Part shown: positions 26,316 through 34,850 of the stretch, one piece after another | Numbering within the stretch: position 1 is the stretch's first letter | Layout: each line of letters opens with the position of its first letter | DNA from: Candidatus Nitrospira neomarina | GTDB taxonomy: Bacteria > Nitrospirota > Nitrospiria > Nitrospirales > UBA8639 | Assembly: GCF_032051675.1 (NCBI RefSeq) | Contig: NZ_CP116968.1 | Coordinates: 3,224,001-3,288,000, forward strand | Reading direction: 5' to 3' | DNA: 64,000 bases | Translations under genes and position numbers: made by a program | Notes under the pieces: generated by a model | Databases searched by the model: none | What the model was told of the DNA's origin: nothing | The model's input: the letters and a program-made list of their open reading frames with translations, nothing else

Positions 26316-27404
26316 ATGGATCATCTGATTGCAAAAATTGGAAAAGGGCTGAAGGGGGCCAAGGATTTGACCTGGGACGAGGCCAAGCTGGCTCTGAACG
26401 CCATCATTGAAGGGCAGGCCACTGACGTTCAGGTGGGAGCGTTTTTGATGGCCATGCGGATCAAAACCGAATCCATCAGCGAACTCGCCGCGTTCACCAC
26501 CACGGTCCGCAGGTGGGCGCCACCGATTCCACTCCCGCATGCCGAAAACATTGTGGACCTTCCTCTCTATGGAGAAAAACACAACACCATCCATGTGGTC
26601 ATCGCCTCAAGTCTTGTTGCGGCTGCAGCCGGCGCAGGTCTCTTCATGCATGGCGTAGAAAACCCCGGCCTCCCATACGATCTCCCGCAAGTCCTTCGTC
26701 ACTTACAGCTTCCTATCGCCAATACTGCGGCTGAAGCAATTGAACATGGGACTCAATCGCCATGGGTGTACATGGATTTAGCAGGATATCATGCACCGTT
26801 AACCAAATTACTGGACCTGCGTCAGGCATTCGGGTTGCAGAATCTGTCCCATCAGGTGTCCAGACTACTGAACCCGGCCAGGGTCGGCTCACAAGTCATC
26901 GGAATTTCCCATCCTCCATACCTGGATAAAATGGTGGAAGCTTTGGATATGCTGGGCGCGAAGCGGGCATTGATTATTCAAGGAGTCGAAGGATTTCCCG
27001 AACTGTCCCTCTCCGCCCCTTCCTTGGCGCGCGAATTACGAAGCGGGCATATTTCATCATTAGCCTTTCGTCCCGATGATGCCGGATTCCGATCCGGACC
27101 ATTTCAAGCCATGAGTTCGACCATCAATGGGCCGGGATCCGGGAACCCCCAACATGAAGCTCAATTGATAATGCAATTACTCGTCGATCGCCAGAAAGGC
27201 GACCGACGGAACTGGGTGATCATGAATGCAGCCTTACTGATGTATGCCGCAGGGTTGGCTTCCTCTCTCGCGCAAGCCACACCGCTTGCCCAGGATACAC
27301 TGGATTCCGGAAAAGCCGGAGCGTTCTTTACCGCCTTGACCCAGGGACGCCCTCCCCAGTCCAAATTCGTTGTCCCACCAGCACCGGCGGAGGTGCCTGC
27401 ATGA
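26316..27404 (+). CDS. TrpD2-like (anthranilate phosphoribosyltransferase-related) protein
   Basis: The 362-residue product has the nucleoside-phosphorylase/TrpD fold: a helical N-domain ([31 protein letters not shown]) and a large alpha/beta domain. The glycine-rich PRPP-loop expected of TrpD (GTGGD) is replaced by sequence around [13 protein letters not shown], a feature of the TrpD2/YbiB group, which does not make tryptophan and is reported to bind nucleic acid. Its place between dsrE and cysD, with an ATGA overlap into cysD, ties it to sulfur assimilation. Its role there is unknown. Confidence 0.8.
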   Translation: MDHLIAKIGKGLKGAKDLTWDEAKLALNAIIEGQATDVQVGAFLMAMRIKTESISELAAFTTTVRRWAPPIPLPHAENIVDLPLYGEKHNTIHVVIASSLVAAAAGAGLFMHGVENPGLPYDLPQVLRHLQLPIANTAAEAIEHGTQSPWVYMDLAGYHAPLTKLLDLRQAFGLQNLSHQVSRLLNPARVGSQVIGISHPPYLDKMVEALDMLGAKRALIIQGVEGFPELSLSAPSLARELRSGHISSLAFRPDDAGFRSGPFQAMSSTINGPGSGNPQHEAQLIMQLLVDRQKGDRRNWVIMNAALLMYAAGLASSLAQATPLAQDTLDSGKAGAFFTALTQGRPPQSKFVVPPAPAEVPA

Positions 27405-28201
27405 ACCATATTCGCCAGTTAGAAGATCAAAGCGTCTATATCCTGCGTGAGGCCTACAAAAACTTTGACAACCTGGCCATGCTGTGGTCCATGGGCAAAG
27501 ATTCTACGGTGTTGTTGTGGCTAGCCAGAAAAGCATTTTTTGGCCATGTTCCCTTTCCGTTACTCCATGTCGACACCAGCTATAAAATTCCTGAAATGAT
27601 TGAATATCGGGATCGCCTCGCACGCGAATGGCGATTAAATCTGATCGTGGGCCAAAATAAAAAAGCCCTGGCCGAAGGGATGAACCACACGAAGGGACGA
27701 GTGGAATGTTGCACCGCCTTAAAAACCCTAGGATTAAAACAATTGCTGGAAGAAAAAGGCTACACCGGGGTCATTTTGGGTGTGCGATCGGACGAGGATA
27801 GTACCAGGGCGAAGGAGCGGTATTTTTCCCCACGGGACAAAAACAATGAATGGGATTTTCGCGATCAGCCCCCCGAACTTTGGGATCAATATAAACTATC
27901 GTTTCCTCCAGGCACCCATATCCGGATCCATCCCCTTTTGGATTGGACAGAGATCAATATTTGGGAGTACATCAAATTAGAAAATATTCCCTTTCTGGAT
28001 AATCTCTACCTGGATCAAGGCACCGGCAAACGCTATCGCAGTCTGGGATGCGCCCCATGCACGACACCCATTGATTCCACCTCGAAAAATGTGGATGAGG
28101 TCATCATTGAATTACGCAACACCAAGGTGGCGGAGCGGGCAGGACGCGCACAGGACGAAGGACGGGGGATGGAACAATTACGCAAAGATGGATACATGTG
28201 A
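27401..28201 (+). CDS. cysD: Sulfate adenylyltransferase subunit 2 (CysD)
   Basis: CysD, with the GTPase CysN, makes APS from sulfate and ATP. The 266-residue product has the PP-loop SMGKDST at 30-36, [11 protein letters not shown], and the C-terminal signature [16 protein letters not shown]. Length is somewhat below that of E. coli CysD (about 300). It overlaps the TrpD2-like gene by ATGA and cysN by GTGA, so the three are translationally coupled. Confidence 0.96.
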   Translation: MNHIRQLEDQSVYILREAYKNFDNLAMLWSMGKDSTVLLWLARKAFFGHVPFPLLHVDTSYKIPEMIEYRDRLAREWRLNLIVGQNKKALAEGMNHTKGRVECCTALKTLGLKQLLEEKGYTGVILGVRSDEDSTRAKERYFSPRDKNNEWDFRDQPPELWDQYKLSFPPGTHIRIHPLLDWTEINIWEYIKLENIPFLDNLYLDQGTGKRYRSLGCAPCTTPIDSTSKNVDEVIIELRNTKVAERAGRAQDEGRGMEQLRKDGYM

Positions 28202-30072
28202 AGATGACGGTCACACCAGCCATAGGCCAATCTCCCGACACTCCCCAGGACAAGTCCATCCGGGAGAGAATGAATATTGTAATTGTGGGTCACGTCGACC
28301 ACGGCAAATCCACGCTATTGGGGCGTCTGTATGCCGACACCGGAACCTTACCAACCGGCAAGATCGAAAAAATCCAGGCCATTTGCAAACAACAAGGCAA
28401 AGAATTCGAATACGCCTTTCTTTTTGATGCGTTTTTAGAAGAGCAACAACAGGGGATCACCATCGACACGGCCCGTACCTTTTTCTCCTGGGGCGGGCGA
28501 CAATACATCATTATCGACGCACCGGGACATAAGGAATTCTTGAAAAACATGGTGTCAGGTGCCGCTCGTGCCGAAGCGGCGCTCCTGGTCATTGATGCCC
28601 TGGAAGGCGTGCGCGACCAATCAAAACGCCATGGGCTGTTGCTCTCCATGTTAGGCGTCAAACAAGTGACCGTGGTGGTCAATAAAATGGATCTGGTCAA
28701 TTATCGGGAAGACACCTTTCACGCCATTGAAAAAGAATACCGGGAATTTCTCACCCAATTGAACGTCATTCCCCAATATGTCATTCCCGCGAGCGCCAAA
28801 CAGGGCATCAACATCATCAAATCAAGCCCGGAAACTCCATGGTACACCGGACCATCCGTCTTGGATTCCCTGGCGCATTTCCATCTGGAATCCAAACGTG
28901 CGGAACAAACGCTTCGTCTTCCCATTCAGGACGTGTATAAATTTGACGCCCGCAGGATTTTAGTTGGCCGGATCACGGCGGGGAAACTCAAGATTGGTGA
29001 CCGGCTGGTCTTTTCCCCTTCCAACAAGTCAGCCAATATCCAAACGATTGAAGCCTTCAATCTCGATCCACCGCCCACTCAAGCCGAAGCCGGCCAATCC
29101 GTCGGCATCACCCTGGACGAACAAATTTTTGTGGAACGAGGGGAAATTGCGACACACGATGATGCCAGGCCGTTGGTCTCTACCCGCATTCGTGCCAACT
29201 TGTTCTGGTTAGGAGGGCGTCCCTTAGAAACCCGCCGGCCCTATGTCTTACGACTGGCAACCAGAGAAGTTCCCTGCGAAGTGGCCACCATTCATCGCAT
29301 TGTGGACGCCACCAATTTAGACGACCGACAGACGCAAACCACCGTGAAACGGAATGAAGTGGCCGATATCACGCTTCGGACTAAATCTCCGATTGCCTTT
29401 GATCTCTATGCCCAGTTCGAGACAACCGGCCGCTTCGTCCTGGTGGACGAATACGATGTGGCAGGAGGGGGAATCATCACGGAACTGGTCCAGGATGACC
29501 AGGAAGATTTTCGAACGGAGGCACGAGAACGGGATTCCGCATGGGTCAAAGGAGATGTGGGAGCAGAAGACCGGGCTCAACACTATGGACATCGAGCGGC
29601 TGTGGTCTTACTCACCGGCCCAGATACCACCGCGAAAGGATTTCTGGCTCGAAAACTGGAAACCGTCTTAGTCGCGGAAGGCCGGCATGCCTACCTTCTC
29701 GCGCCGGAAAATCTACAACGGGGACTTGATGCGGATCTCGTTGACACGAAACCGGATGAAATCATCCGACGGTTTGGTGAAGTCGTGCGGTTGCTGACCG
29801 ATACAGGCTCCCTGGTGATTTCCACAACCAATGCACTCCATGAACCGACCAAACACATCGTGCAAACCGTCCAAACGTTGGTGAACCCGATCCCGGTCAT
29901 CACCATCCATATGGCCAAAGATTTACAAGGACCTCAACCCGATACCGATCTGATTTTTGCAGGGCCGGAAAATTTCGACGACTGTACTCACCAAATCATT
30001 GCTTTGCTCAAATCCAGGGGGATTCTGGCTGAACCGTCCGAGGGCCGTGCCGACTTTCAGTACTCCATTTAA
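28198..30072 (+). CDS. cysN: Sulfate adenylyltransferase subunit 1 (CysN) with degenerate APS-kinase domain
   Basis: Residues 1-440 are a translational-GTPase-like CysN: G1 GHVDHGKST at 31-39, G3 DAPGH near 108-111, G4 NKMD at 162-165, then two beta-barrels. Residues about 462-615 align with APS kinase (CysC) in the [13 protein letters not shown] and [12 protein letters not shown] segments. However, the P-loop, normally GxxGxGKS/T, reads GPDTTAKG at 474-481, and the DGDN motif is APEN. Kinase activity is therefore unlikely. GTP hydrolysis drives APS synthesis by CysD. The start is a GTG overlapping the cysD stop. It is the last gene of the operon. Confidence 0.93.
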   Translation: MKMTVTPAIGQSPDTPQDKSIRERMNIVIVGHVDHGKSTLLGRLYADTGTLPTGKIEKIQAICKQQGKEFEYAFLFDAFLEEQQQGITIDTARTFFSWGGRQYIIIDAPGHKEFLKNMVSGAARAEAALLVIDALEGVRDQSKRHGLLLSMLGVKQVTVVVNKMDLVNYREDTFHAIEKEYREFLTQLNVIPQYVIPASAKQGINIIKSSPETPWYTGPSVLDSLAHFHLESKRAEQTLRLPIQDVYKFDARRILVGRITAGKLKIGDRLVFSPSNKSANIQTIEAFNLDPPPTQAEAGQSVGITLDEQIFVERGEIATHDDARPLVSTRIRANLFWLGGRPLETRRPYVLRLATREVPCEVATIHRIVDATNLDDRQTQTTVKRNEVADITLRTKSPIAFDLYAQFETTGRFVLVDEYDVAGGGIITELVQDDQEDFRTEARERDSAWVKGDVGAEDRAQHYGHRAAVVLLTGPDTTAKGFLARKLETVLVAEGRHAYLLAPENLQRGLDADLVDTKPDEIIRRFGEVVRLLTDTGSLVISTTNALHEPTKHIVQTVQTLVNPIPVITIHMAKDLQGPQPDTDLIFAGPENFDDCTHQIIALLKSRGILAEPSEGRADFQYSI

Positions 30073-30262
30073 GCACTCCTCCCACCCTAGGCTTACCCCC
30101 GTTTCCAGCCTTACTGCCGGCAAATGGGTAAACATAGGCCCTTTCTTCAGATGTGGGCTCTTTGTGAAAACGGGAAATCCACCCTTCACATATTCCTAGC
30201 CACCTCCCTTACACCTAAAATCACAGGGCAATAAGAAAAAGAATCCACAAACGCTTTTATGA

Positions 30263-30583
30263 TCAAGAAGGATCAGACAACTTTAACCCCGCAATGCCCA
30301 CAATAATGAGGGTAATACAGAATAATCTGACCGCATTTTTCGGCTCGTCAAATAACAGAATACCCAAGAGAACCGTGCCCACTGCACCAATACCCGTCCA
30401 CACCGTGTAAGCGGTTCCCATCGGGATTGCCCGAAAAGCTAACGACAGGCAAATCATACTGACGGCCATGGCCACCACGGTGCCAACACTGGGCCACAAC
30501 CGGGTAAACCCATCCGTATATTTCAATCCCGTGGCCCAGATGATTTCAAAAATTCCTGCCACCACCAACAATGTCCACGCCAT
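30263..30583 (-). CDS. gdx: Guanidinium exporter, SMR family (Gdx/SugE type)
   Basis: The 106-residue product is a four-helix small-multidrug-resistance protein with the membrane Glu in FEIIWATGLKY. The stretches GLKYTDGFTRLWPS and AYTVWTGIGAVGTVLLGI match the SugE/Gdx subgroup, which exports guanidinium in exchange for protons, rather than the EmrE/Qac drug exporters. GGAAGGAG lies seven bases before the ATG. It is a single gene, convergent with cysN. I looked for a ykkC-type guanidine riboswitch upstream and did not see one. Confidence 0.9.
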   Translation of the reverse strand: MAWTLLVVAGIFEIIWATGLKYTDGFTRLWPSVGTVVAMAVSMICLSLAFRAIPMGTAYTVWTGIGAVGTVLLGILLFDEPKNAVRLFCITLIIVGIAGLKLSDPS

Positions 30584-30918
30584 AGGCCTCTACTCCTTCC
30601 TCTTCTCTGCTTGTTACATTGACTCTCATCACCCATCCCTAAAACATCATTCTCCACCCATACCCCAGGGTACGAGTACCATCATATCCGAAGGAGATTA
30701 TCCTAAAAGAAGGAGCCGGGAACACTTAAAAAATTTTAGGACGGAGTTGAAGGTCTTGTCCCCCCTTGGTACACAGTCGGTTGATCTTTCTTCTTTAGTG
30801 GCTATCTTATAAAAAGAACAATCTTCCCAAAGATAATGTTTGTGAATTTAAAGGAAGAATCAGTGTATAATGTAAAGAACTCTCTGATTCTCAGGGAGAA
30901 AAGGTTGAACGTTAACAA
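30584..30918. other. Divergent intergenic region between gdx and ssrA
   Basis: About 335 bp carrying the 5' side of gdx (minus strand) and the ssrA promoter (plus strand). It is AT-rich toward ssrA. A GGTA/TACC mini-palindrome occurs near 30671-30682, but no known riboswitch is recognisable. Confidence 0.45.
30866..30871 (+). promoter_or_regulatory. -10 box of the ssrA promoter
   Basis: A perfect TATAAT lies 48 bp before the tmRNA 5' end. The -35 region is weak: TTGTGA at 30840-30845 leaves a long spacer of 20 bp. Transcription would start near 30878 and the precursor would be trimmed to the mature 5' end. Confidence 0.6.
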
Positions 30919-31269
30919 GGGGGTGACTGGCTTCGACGGGAATCAAGAGGTCAACAGAGCGTGTCGAGCTCTCGGAGTCTCGTAAAACCTTCGGGAAAAC
31001 ATTAAGTGCCAACGATAACTTGGCTCTCGCGGCTTAATTGACCGCGACGTCCCTCCTCTCTTTGCCTGCGGGTGAGGAAGGGGCGTCACACTGCAGGCTG
31101 GTCCAATGCCGGTGCTCAGCGGCGGCGGACGAGAACATTCTGGGCTAGCGGGTGCTCTAAGCCGGTCGGTGGGCGTGGGCAACTGCGAATAACAAATCAT
31201 CGGCTACACACGTAGGGCTGTTGCGCTGAATGTTCTCGGACAGGGGTTCAATTCCCCTCACCTCCACCA
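30919..31269 (+). ncRNA. ssrA: tmRNA (ssrA)
   Basis: tmRNA rescues stalled ribosomes and tags the nascent chain for proteolysis. The 5' end GGGGGTGACTGGCTTCGACG is diagnostic. The 3' end TTCAATTCCCCTCACCTCC plus ACCA closes a seven-pair acceptor stem with the 5' GGGGGTG and encodes CCA. The tag frame begins with GCC at 31008 and ends TAA at 31037, encoding ANDNLALAA; with the tRNA-borne Ala the tag is AANDNLALAA, ending in the protease-recognised LAA. Length is 351 nt. A strong terminator follows at once. Confidence 0.98.
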
Positions 31270-31272
31270 ATC

Positions 31273-31308
31273 GGCCTCTGGATCATAGGATCCAGAGGCC
31301 ATTTTTTT
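31273..31308 (+). terminator. Rho-independent terminator of ssrA
   Basis: A perfect 12-bp stem (GGCCTCTGGATC at 31273-31284 with its complement at 31289-31300), a four-base loop ATAG and a run of seven T follow the tmRNA 3' end by only three bases. Confidence 0.95.
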
Positions 31309-32492
31309 GGAAACCATATCAAATCCCGCATGCACTCATTGGGGCATTGATGACCAAACATAAAAGTTCTCATCACACTATCAGGCTGCCTGCAAAGACA
31401 TGGCCGTTTAGTCTGAATTCATTCATCGGACCTAAACATCCTCACGGGACATCTCAACAGAACCGCAGGCTAAAACCATCCCTTGCGAGACATTCACTCA
31501 AAACGACTGAACGAACCATGAACTTCCATTACAACCCAATCGATTTTCTGGGTATTATGCCCTTGGCATGATCCAACGGATGACCATACTTTCCACACTT
31601 ACTGCGGCCATCCAGCGCAGCAGAGTGGTCGTGTTGTCCGGCCCACGCCAGTCCGTCAAGACCACCTTGGCGCGAGAATCCCTCAGCGAAGATTTTAATC
31701 GGGCAATTGGATGGCCAACCGGTTGATTCACCATTTCATGAAAACCATAAGGCAACCGAACAACAAGTGGGTCGCATTAAAAAATCCATGAATTAGGTTG
31801 TGGTGAGGGACCTACTTTTGGCCATCATAGAAATATTGGTGAGGTGAATGGTCAAATTCAAAGATAAAGGCAAAAAAGTTAGGCACAAATAACTTTTGAT
31901 TAGCTTTTTTTCACCTTTCTTACTTCTCTTACTTCATCTTTGTTCATCGCCCTTATCCTTGTGCCGTGACCTTCAGGCTCGGCATTCCACGGCTCTAATC
32001 TCCCTCGCCTTGGCCACCCGGTTAGATCATCTGAAATCTTCTCTTTTTTGTGATCCGCTCGATCGACCTGCGTACCATTTCTTGCACATTTTTCGCCTGT
32101 TCCAAGTGCTTAGATAGTAAAAATGGATGGAGTGAAAACCATACTCGATGGAGGGCAACCCATACAGTGGGGAGGCATGAGAATTCAAAAGAGTTCCTCT
32201 AATTATAATGTTACGCAAGTTATTGTATTTTAATAGTTTTCTACGAATTTTCTTACTTTTTTCTGGATGCAATTTTCGTTTTGGTGAAATTATTAGAAAT
32301 TCTTCATAAATTCACCAGGCTGAACAGTTACATTTCATCAATAAAAACAATATGTTATGCGATTGAGTTTTACATAATTCAGGGGAATGATTTTTGCTCA
32401 TTTACGCGGTCCTGTGCGTAGTTAGAGTTATTCTCCCAAGATGATTTTAGGGAGAGCGTGGTTAACCTTTATTAATTTTGGAGGGCTGAATC
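31309..32492. other. Gene-poor, AT-rich region downstream of ssrA
   Basis: Nearly 1.2 kb with only a broken ATPase fragment (31568-31726, listed separately). From about 31860 on the sequence is visibly AT-rich compared with the flanking genes, with homopolymer T and A runs, and the short frames in it have no ribosome sites or familiar content. ssrA 3' flanks are common integration sites, but I found no integrase gene and no repeat of the tmRNA 3' end here. Confidence 0.5.
31568..31726 (+). pseudogene. Fragment of an AAA_14/DUF4143-type ATPase gene
   Basis: A 52-codon frame from an ATG at 31568 to a TGA at 31726 translates to the extreme N-terminus of the ATPase family with AAA_14 and DUF4143 domains. 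IQRSRVVVLSGPRQSVKTTL matches the usual start of these proteins, where the Walker A reads GPRQSGKTT. Here the Gly before Lys is Val, and the frame stops about 20 residues after the P-loop. The rest of the gene (about 350 codons) is missing. It is probably dead and marks past insertion and decay beside ssrA. Confidence 0.65.
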
Positions 32493-32708
32493 ATGGTTAA
32501 ATTATTCACTGCTTTACTGACCTTACTTGTTGCCTTGTCCTTTGGCGGAATGACCTTCGCCGGGTCCTTGGCTGACAATTCGTCCATTCAAAACACCTTT
32601 CCCTTGGGCGCAGATGGGGATAAGGATGACCATGGCGATAAAGGTGACGACAAGAAGATGGACGACAAAAAAGACGATGAAAAGGATGGAGAAAAAGGCG
32701 AGAAGTAG
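32493..32708 (+). CDS. Small exported acidic/lysine-rich protein
   Basis: The 71-residue product has a signal peptide (MVKLFTALLTLLVALSFGG, cleavage probably after TFA) and a mature part of under 50 residues. The last 30 or so are almost only Asp, Lys, Gly, Glu, His and Met in alternating charged repeats (GDKDDHGDKGDDKKMDDKKD). Such tails may bind divalent metal or be intrinsically disordered; the function is unknown. TTGGAGGG lies six bases before the ATG and a strong terminator follows, so it is a well-defined monocistronic unit. Confidence 0.75.
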   Translation: MVKLFTALLTLLVALSFGGMTFAGSLADNSSIQNTFPLGADGDKDDHGDKGDDKKMDDKKDDEKDGEKGEK

Positions 32709-32753
32709 TTTTTTGCCTGGTCTACATAATTTTTCTTTTAGTCTGATTGAAGA

Positions 32754-32791
32754 ACGACCTTCCAGGGCTTATCCCGGAAGGTCGTTTTTTT
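32754..32791 (+). terminator. Rho-independent terminator after the small exported protein gene
   Basis: ACGACCTTCC (32754-32763) pairs with GGAAGGTCGT (32776-32785); the loop adds a GGG/CCC inner helix. A run of seven T ends at 32791. It could also serve the convergent SDR gene on the other strand, which is preceded there by an A-run. Confidence 0.92.
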
Positions 32792-32828
32792 ATGGGACAT
32801 GTTTTCTCAACTCAAACTCAGCCGTTCT

Positions 32829-33548
32829 TTACCAATCAGCCCCTAACCGATCCAGCACAACCTGATGCACAACCGTATGGTATCCCAATGTCGCCAAAAA
32901 TATGGCGGTTTCGGCTACATCATAGGGACTGATTTTTTCACTGTTGAGGATTTCTTCTTGTGTCGCATCCACTAATTCATCTGCCACACCACCCGGGCAG
33001 ATCGCACTCACCTTGATATGAAAAGCCCGTCCTTCATCGGCCAGCGACTTGGTCAATGCCATGATGCCATGCTTTGAAGCACTGTAGGTGCCTGTTCCTG
33101 CCCAGGCCTGAACGCCGGCGACACTGGAGATGTTGATGATAAGCCCGCCTCCCTGCTTTTTCATGTGTTGGAACCCGGCTCGACAACAGAAAAAGGTCCC
33201 CCGCAAATTGGTACCCACTACCTCATCAAACACTGTTGTGGATGTGTCAGCCACCCGTCCTCCTCCAACCACGCCGGCATTATTGACAAGAATATCGAGG
33301 CGCCCAAAGCGCCTAATGGTCTCCTGCATGAGCGCCTCGACTTGTTCTTCCTGCGAAATATCCGTTTGTTGAGCATGGGCGGTTCCCCCATTCTCTTTTA
33401 TTTGAGCCACAGTCTTTTGACATAAATCGGATCGTCTGGCGGCCACCACCACCGTTGCTCCCTCTTCTCCGAATCGAAGGGCAATGGCTTTCCCGATCCC
33501 GCTGCTGCTTCCCGTGACCACCGCGATTTTCCCTTCTAACCGTTTCAT
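32829..33548 (-). CDS. Short-chain dehydrogenase/reductase
   Basis: A classical 239-residue SDR with the NAD(P)-binding TGSSSGIGKAIA at residues 12-23, NNAG near 89-92, and the catalytic Ser plus YSASKHG (Tyr-x3-Lys). The Arg-Arg after the second beta strand (VVAARRSD) suggests NADPH preference. The substrate is not predictable. AAGGAG lies six bases upstream of the ATG at 33548. It is monocistronic. Confidence 0.92.
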   Translation of the reverse strand: MKRLEGKIAVVTGSSSGIGKAIALRFGEEGATVVVAARRSDLCQKTVAQIKENGGTAHAQQTDISQEEQVEALMQETIRRFGRLDILVNNAGVVGGGRVADTSTTVFDEVVGTNLRGTFFCCRAGFQHMKKQGGGLIINISSVAGVQAWAGTGTYSASKHGIMALTKSLADEGRAFHIKVSAICPGGVADELVDATQEEILNSEKISPYDVAETAIFLATLGYHTVVHQVVLDRLGADW

Positions 33549-33974
33549 AGCTATCTCCTTTTTAGGCCTCTCCTCAACATACTGTTTCAGCCTCCTTGCC
33601 AGACCGGACCCTTCGGTTGACTGTAGACCACTCCATCAGTCCAGGCCAACCGTGATAAACCATACCCGGTTAGGATGAGATCTCATTCAGGTCTCGACAG
33701 CCATACGGAAACCTCCTTGAGAGAATGCCCTTCATTTCAGAGAAGTCTTTTAACTGAAAGACTTAGTCGCTACCCCACCATTAGCGGACAGTGATGAGAG
33801 AGGGCTCCTTCGCCCAACAAAGAAGGCCGTCATTCCTGTCGCACATTGGCCGGATCCCGACAGGTTGAGCTGGAGACTTTCTTCAGCCGGTTCCTTTTTT
33901 CATTGTTCAACCCCGATACCCGCCTTAACTAGAGAATTCTCAAGGTTGTTTCTCGAAAACCGACAAGTTGAGAC
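33549..33974. other. Intergenic region between divergent genes
   Basis: About 425 bp between the SDR gene and the plus-strand HDOD gene. No ORF of note, tRNA-like fold or strong hairpin was spotted, although regulatory signals for both genes must lie here. Confidence 0.4.
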
Positions 33975-34850
33975 ATGGCTCACTCTACGATCACGCCATT
34001 TGCACAAGAAGAGAGGGAAACCCTCCGATCCTTCCTCGCCGGTCAATTGGAACGAGGAAACCTGGATCTTCCCCTTTTGCCCGTAGTGGCCAATCGAGTT
34101 CTTCTGCTTTCAAGCGATCCGGATGCGGACGCCTCAAAGCTGTCCTCATTGATTCAACAGGACCAGGCCCTTGCGGGCCAAATCCTCCGCATTGCCAATT
34201 CCCCTGCCTATGCGACTCGCACCCCGATCGTCTCGCTGCAACAAGCCATTACATGGTTAGGGTTGACGATGTTGGCCGGGTTAGCATTTTCGGTGTCGGT
34301 TCAAAGTGGCGTATTTCAAACGACCGGCTATGAGAAAGAAGTACGGAACCTCTGGCGGCACGCCTTAGCGACAGGACTTTTCGGAAAGGAAATCGCCAGA
34401 CGAATCCGTCATAATGTGGAAAACGCCTTTTTGTGCGGGCTCCTGCATACCATCGGAAAACCTGCCATTCTTCATCTGCTCTCCCAATCCCCGGACAAAT
34501 CAGCGGAACCGGTTTCCTGGACCACCGTCGAATCCCTCTTCGAAGAGTTCCACGTCATGGCAGGCTCTAAATTGGCCGCCGTCTGGCAACTGCCCGATCC
34601 AGTTCAGGAAACGATCCGTTATTACCAGGACGACCACTACCACCAAGGCGTTTCCCCGACAAAAGGGGCTATGATCACCTGCCTTGCTCATCATCTGGCC
34701 TCTGTCATGCTTGGGGATTCAACCCATGACGAACATACCCTGGTCACACTTTCCGTCGTACAGGATCTGAATTTTTACCCTGAAGACATCACGGCCCTTC
34801 TGGAATTGCGGGAAACCCTCAAGGCAAGCGTGGAGTGTTTTTTGCCATGA
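33975..34850 (+). CDS. HDOD-domain signalling protein
   Basis: The 291-residue product is a stand-alone HDOD domain, related to HD phosphohydrolases but usually lacking their catalytic residues, and used as a signalling output module. The signature IQQDQALAGQILRIANSPAY lies near residues 55-75. FLCGLLHTIGKPAILHL keeps a His but not the full HD pair. It resembles the HDOD half of the GGDEF protein at 17-18.5 kb. Its stop overlaps the sthA start by ATGA, so the two are coupled. No clear Shine-Dalgarno sequence precedes the ATG. Confidence 0.9.
   Translation: MAHSTITPFAQEERETLRSFLAGQLERGNLDLPLLPVVANRVLLLSSDPDADASKLSSLIQQDQALAGQILRIANSPAYATRTPIVSLQQAITWLGLTMLAGLAFSVSVQSGVFQTTGYEKEVRNLWRHALATGLFGKEIARRIRHNVENAFLCGLLHTIGKPAILHLLSQSPDKSAEPVSWTTVESLFEEFHVMAGSKLAAVWQLPDPVQETIRYYQDDHYHQGVSPTKGAMITCLAHHLASVMLGDSTHDEHTLVTLSVVQDLNFYPEDITALLELRETLKASVECFLP

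Noticed and set aside
30584-30700. Guanidine riboswitch before the Gdx-type exporter
   Set aside because: I did not find the conserved sequence blocks of ykkC (guanidine-I) or paired hairpins with ACGR loops (guanidine-II); the small GGTA/TACC palindrome is not sufficient.
30943-31200. 85-codon minus-strand frame
   Set aside because: It lies inside the tmRNA gene on the opposite strand.
31830-31870. Displaced copy of the tmRNA 3' end (att site)
   Set aside because: GGTGAGGTGAATGG on the plus strand resembles part of the tmRNA end in reverse, but the match is too short and in the wrong orientation to call an attachment site.
31896-32117. 73-codon plus-strand frame after ssrA
   Set aside because: No ribosome site; low-complexity Leu/Ser/Phe sequence from a T/C-rich tract.
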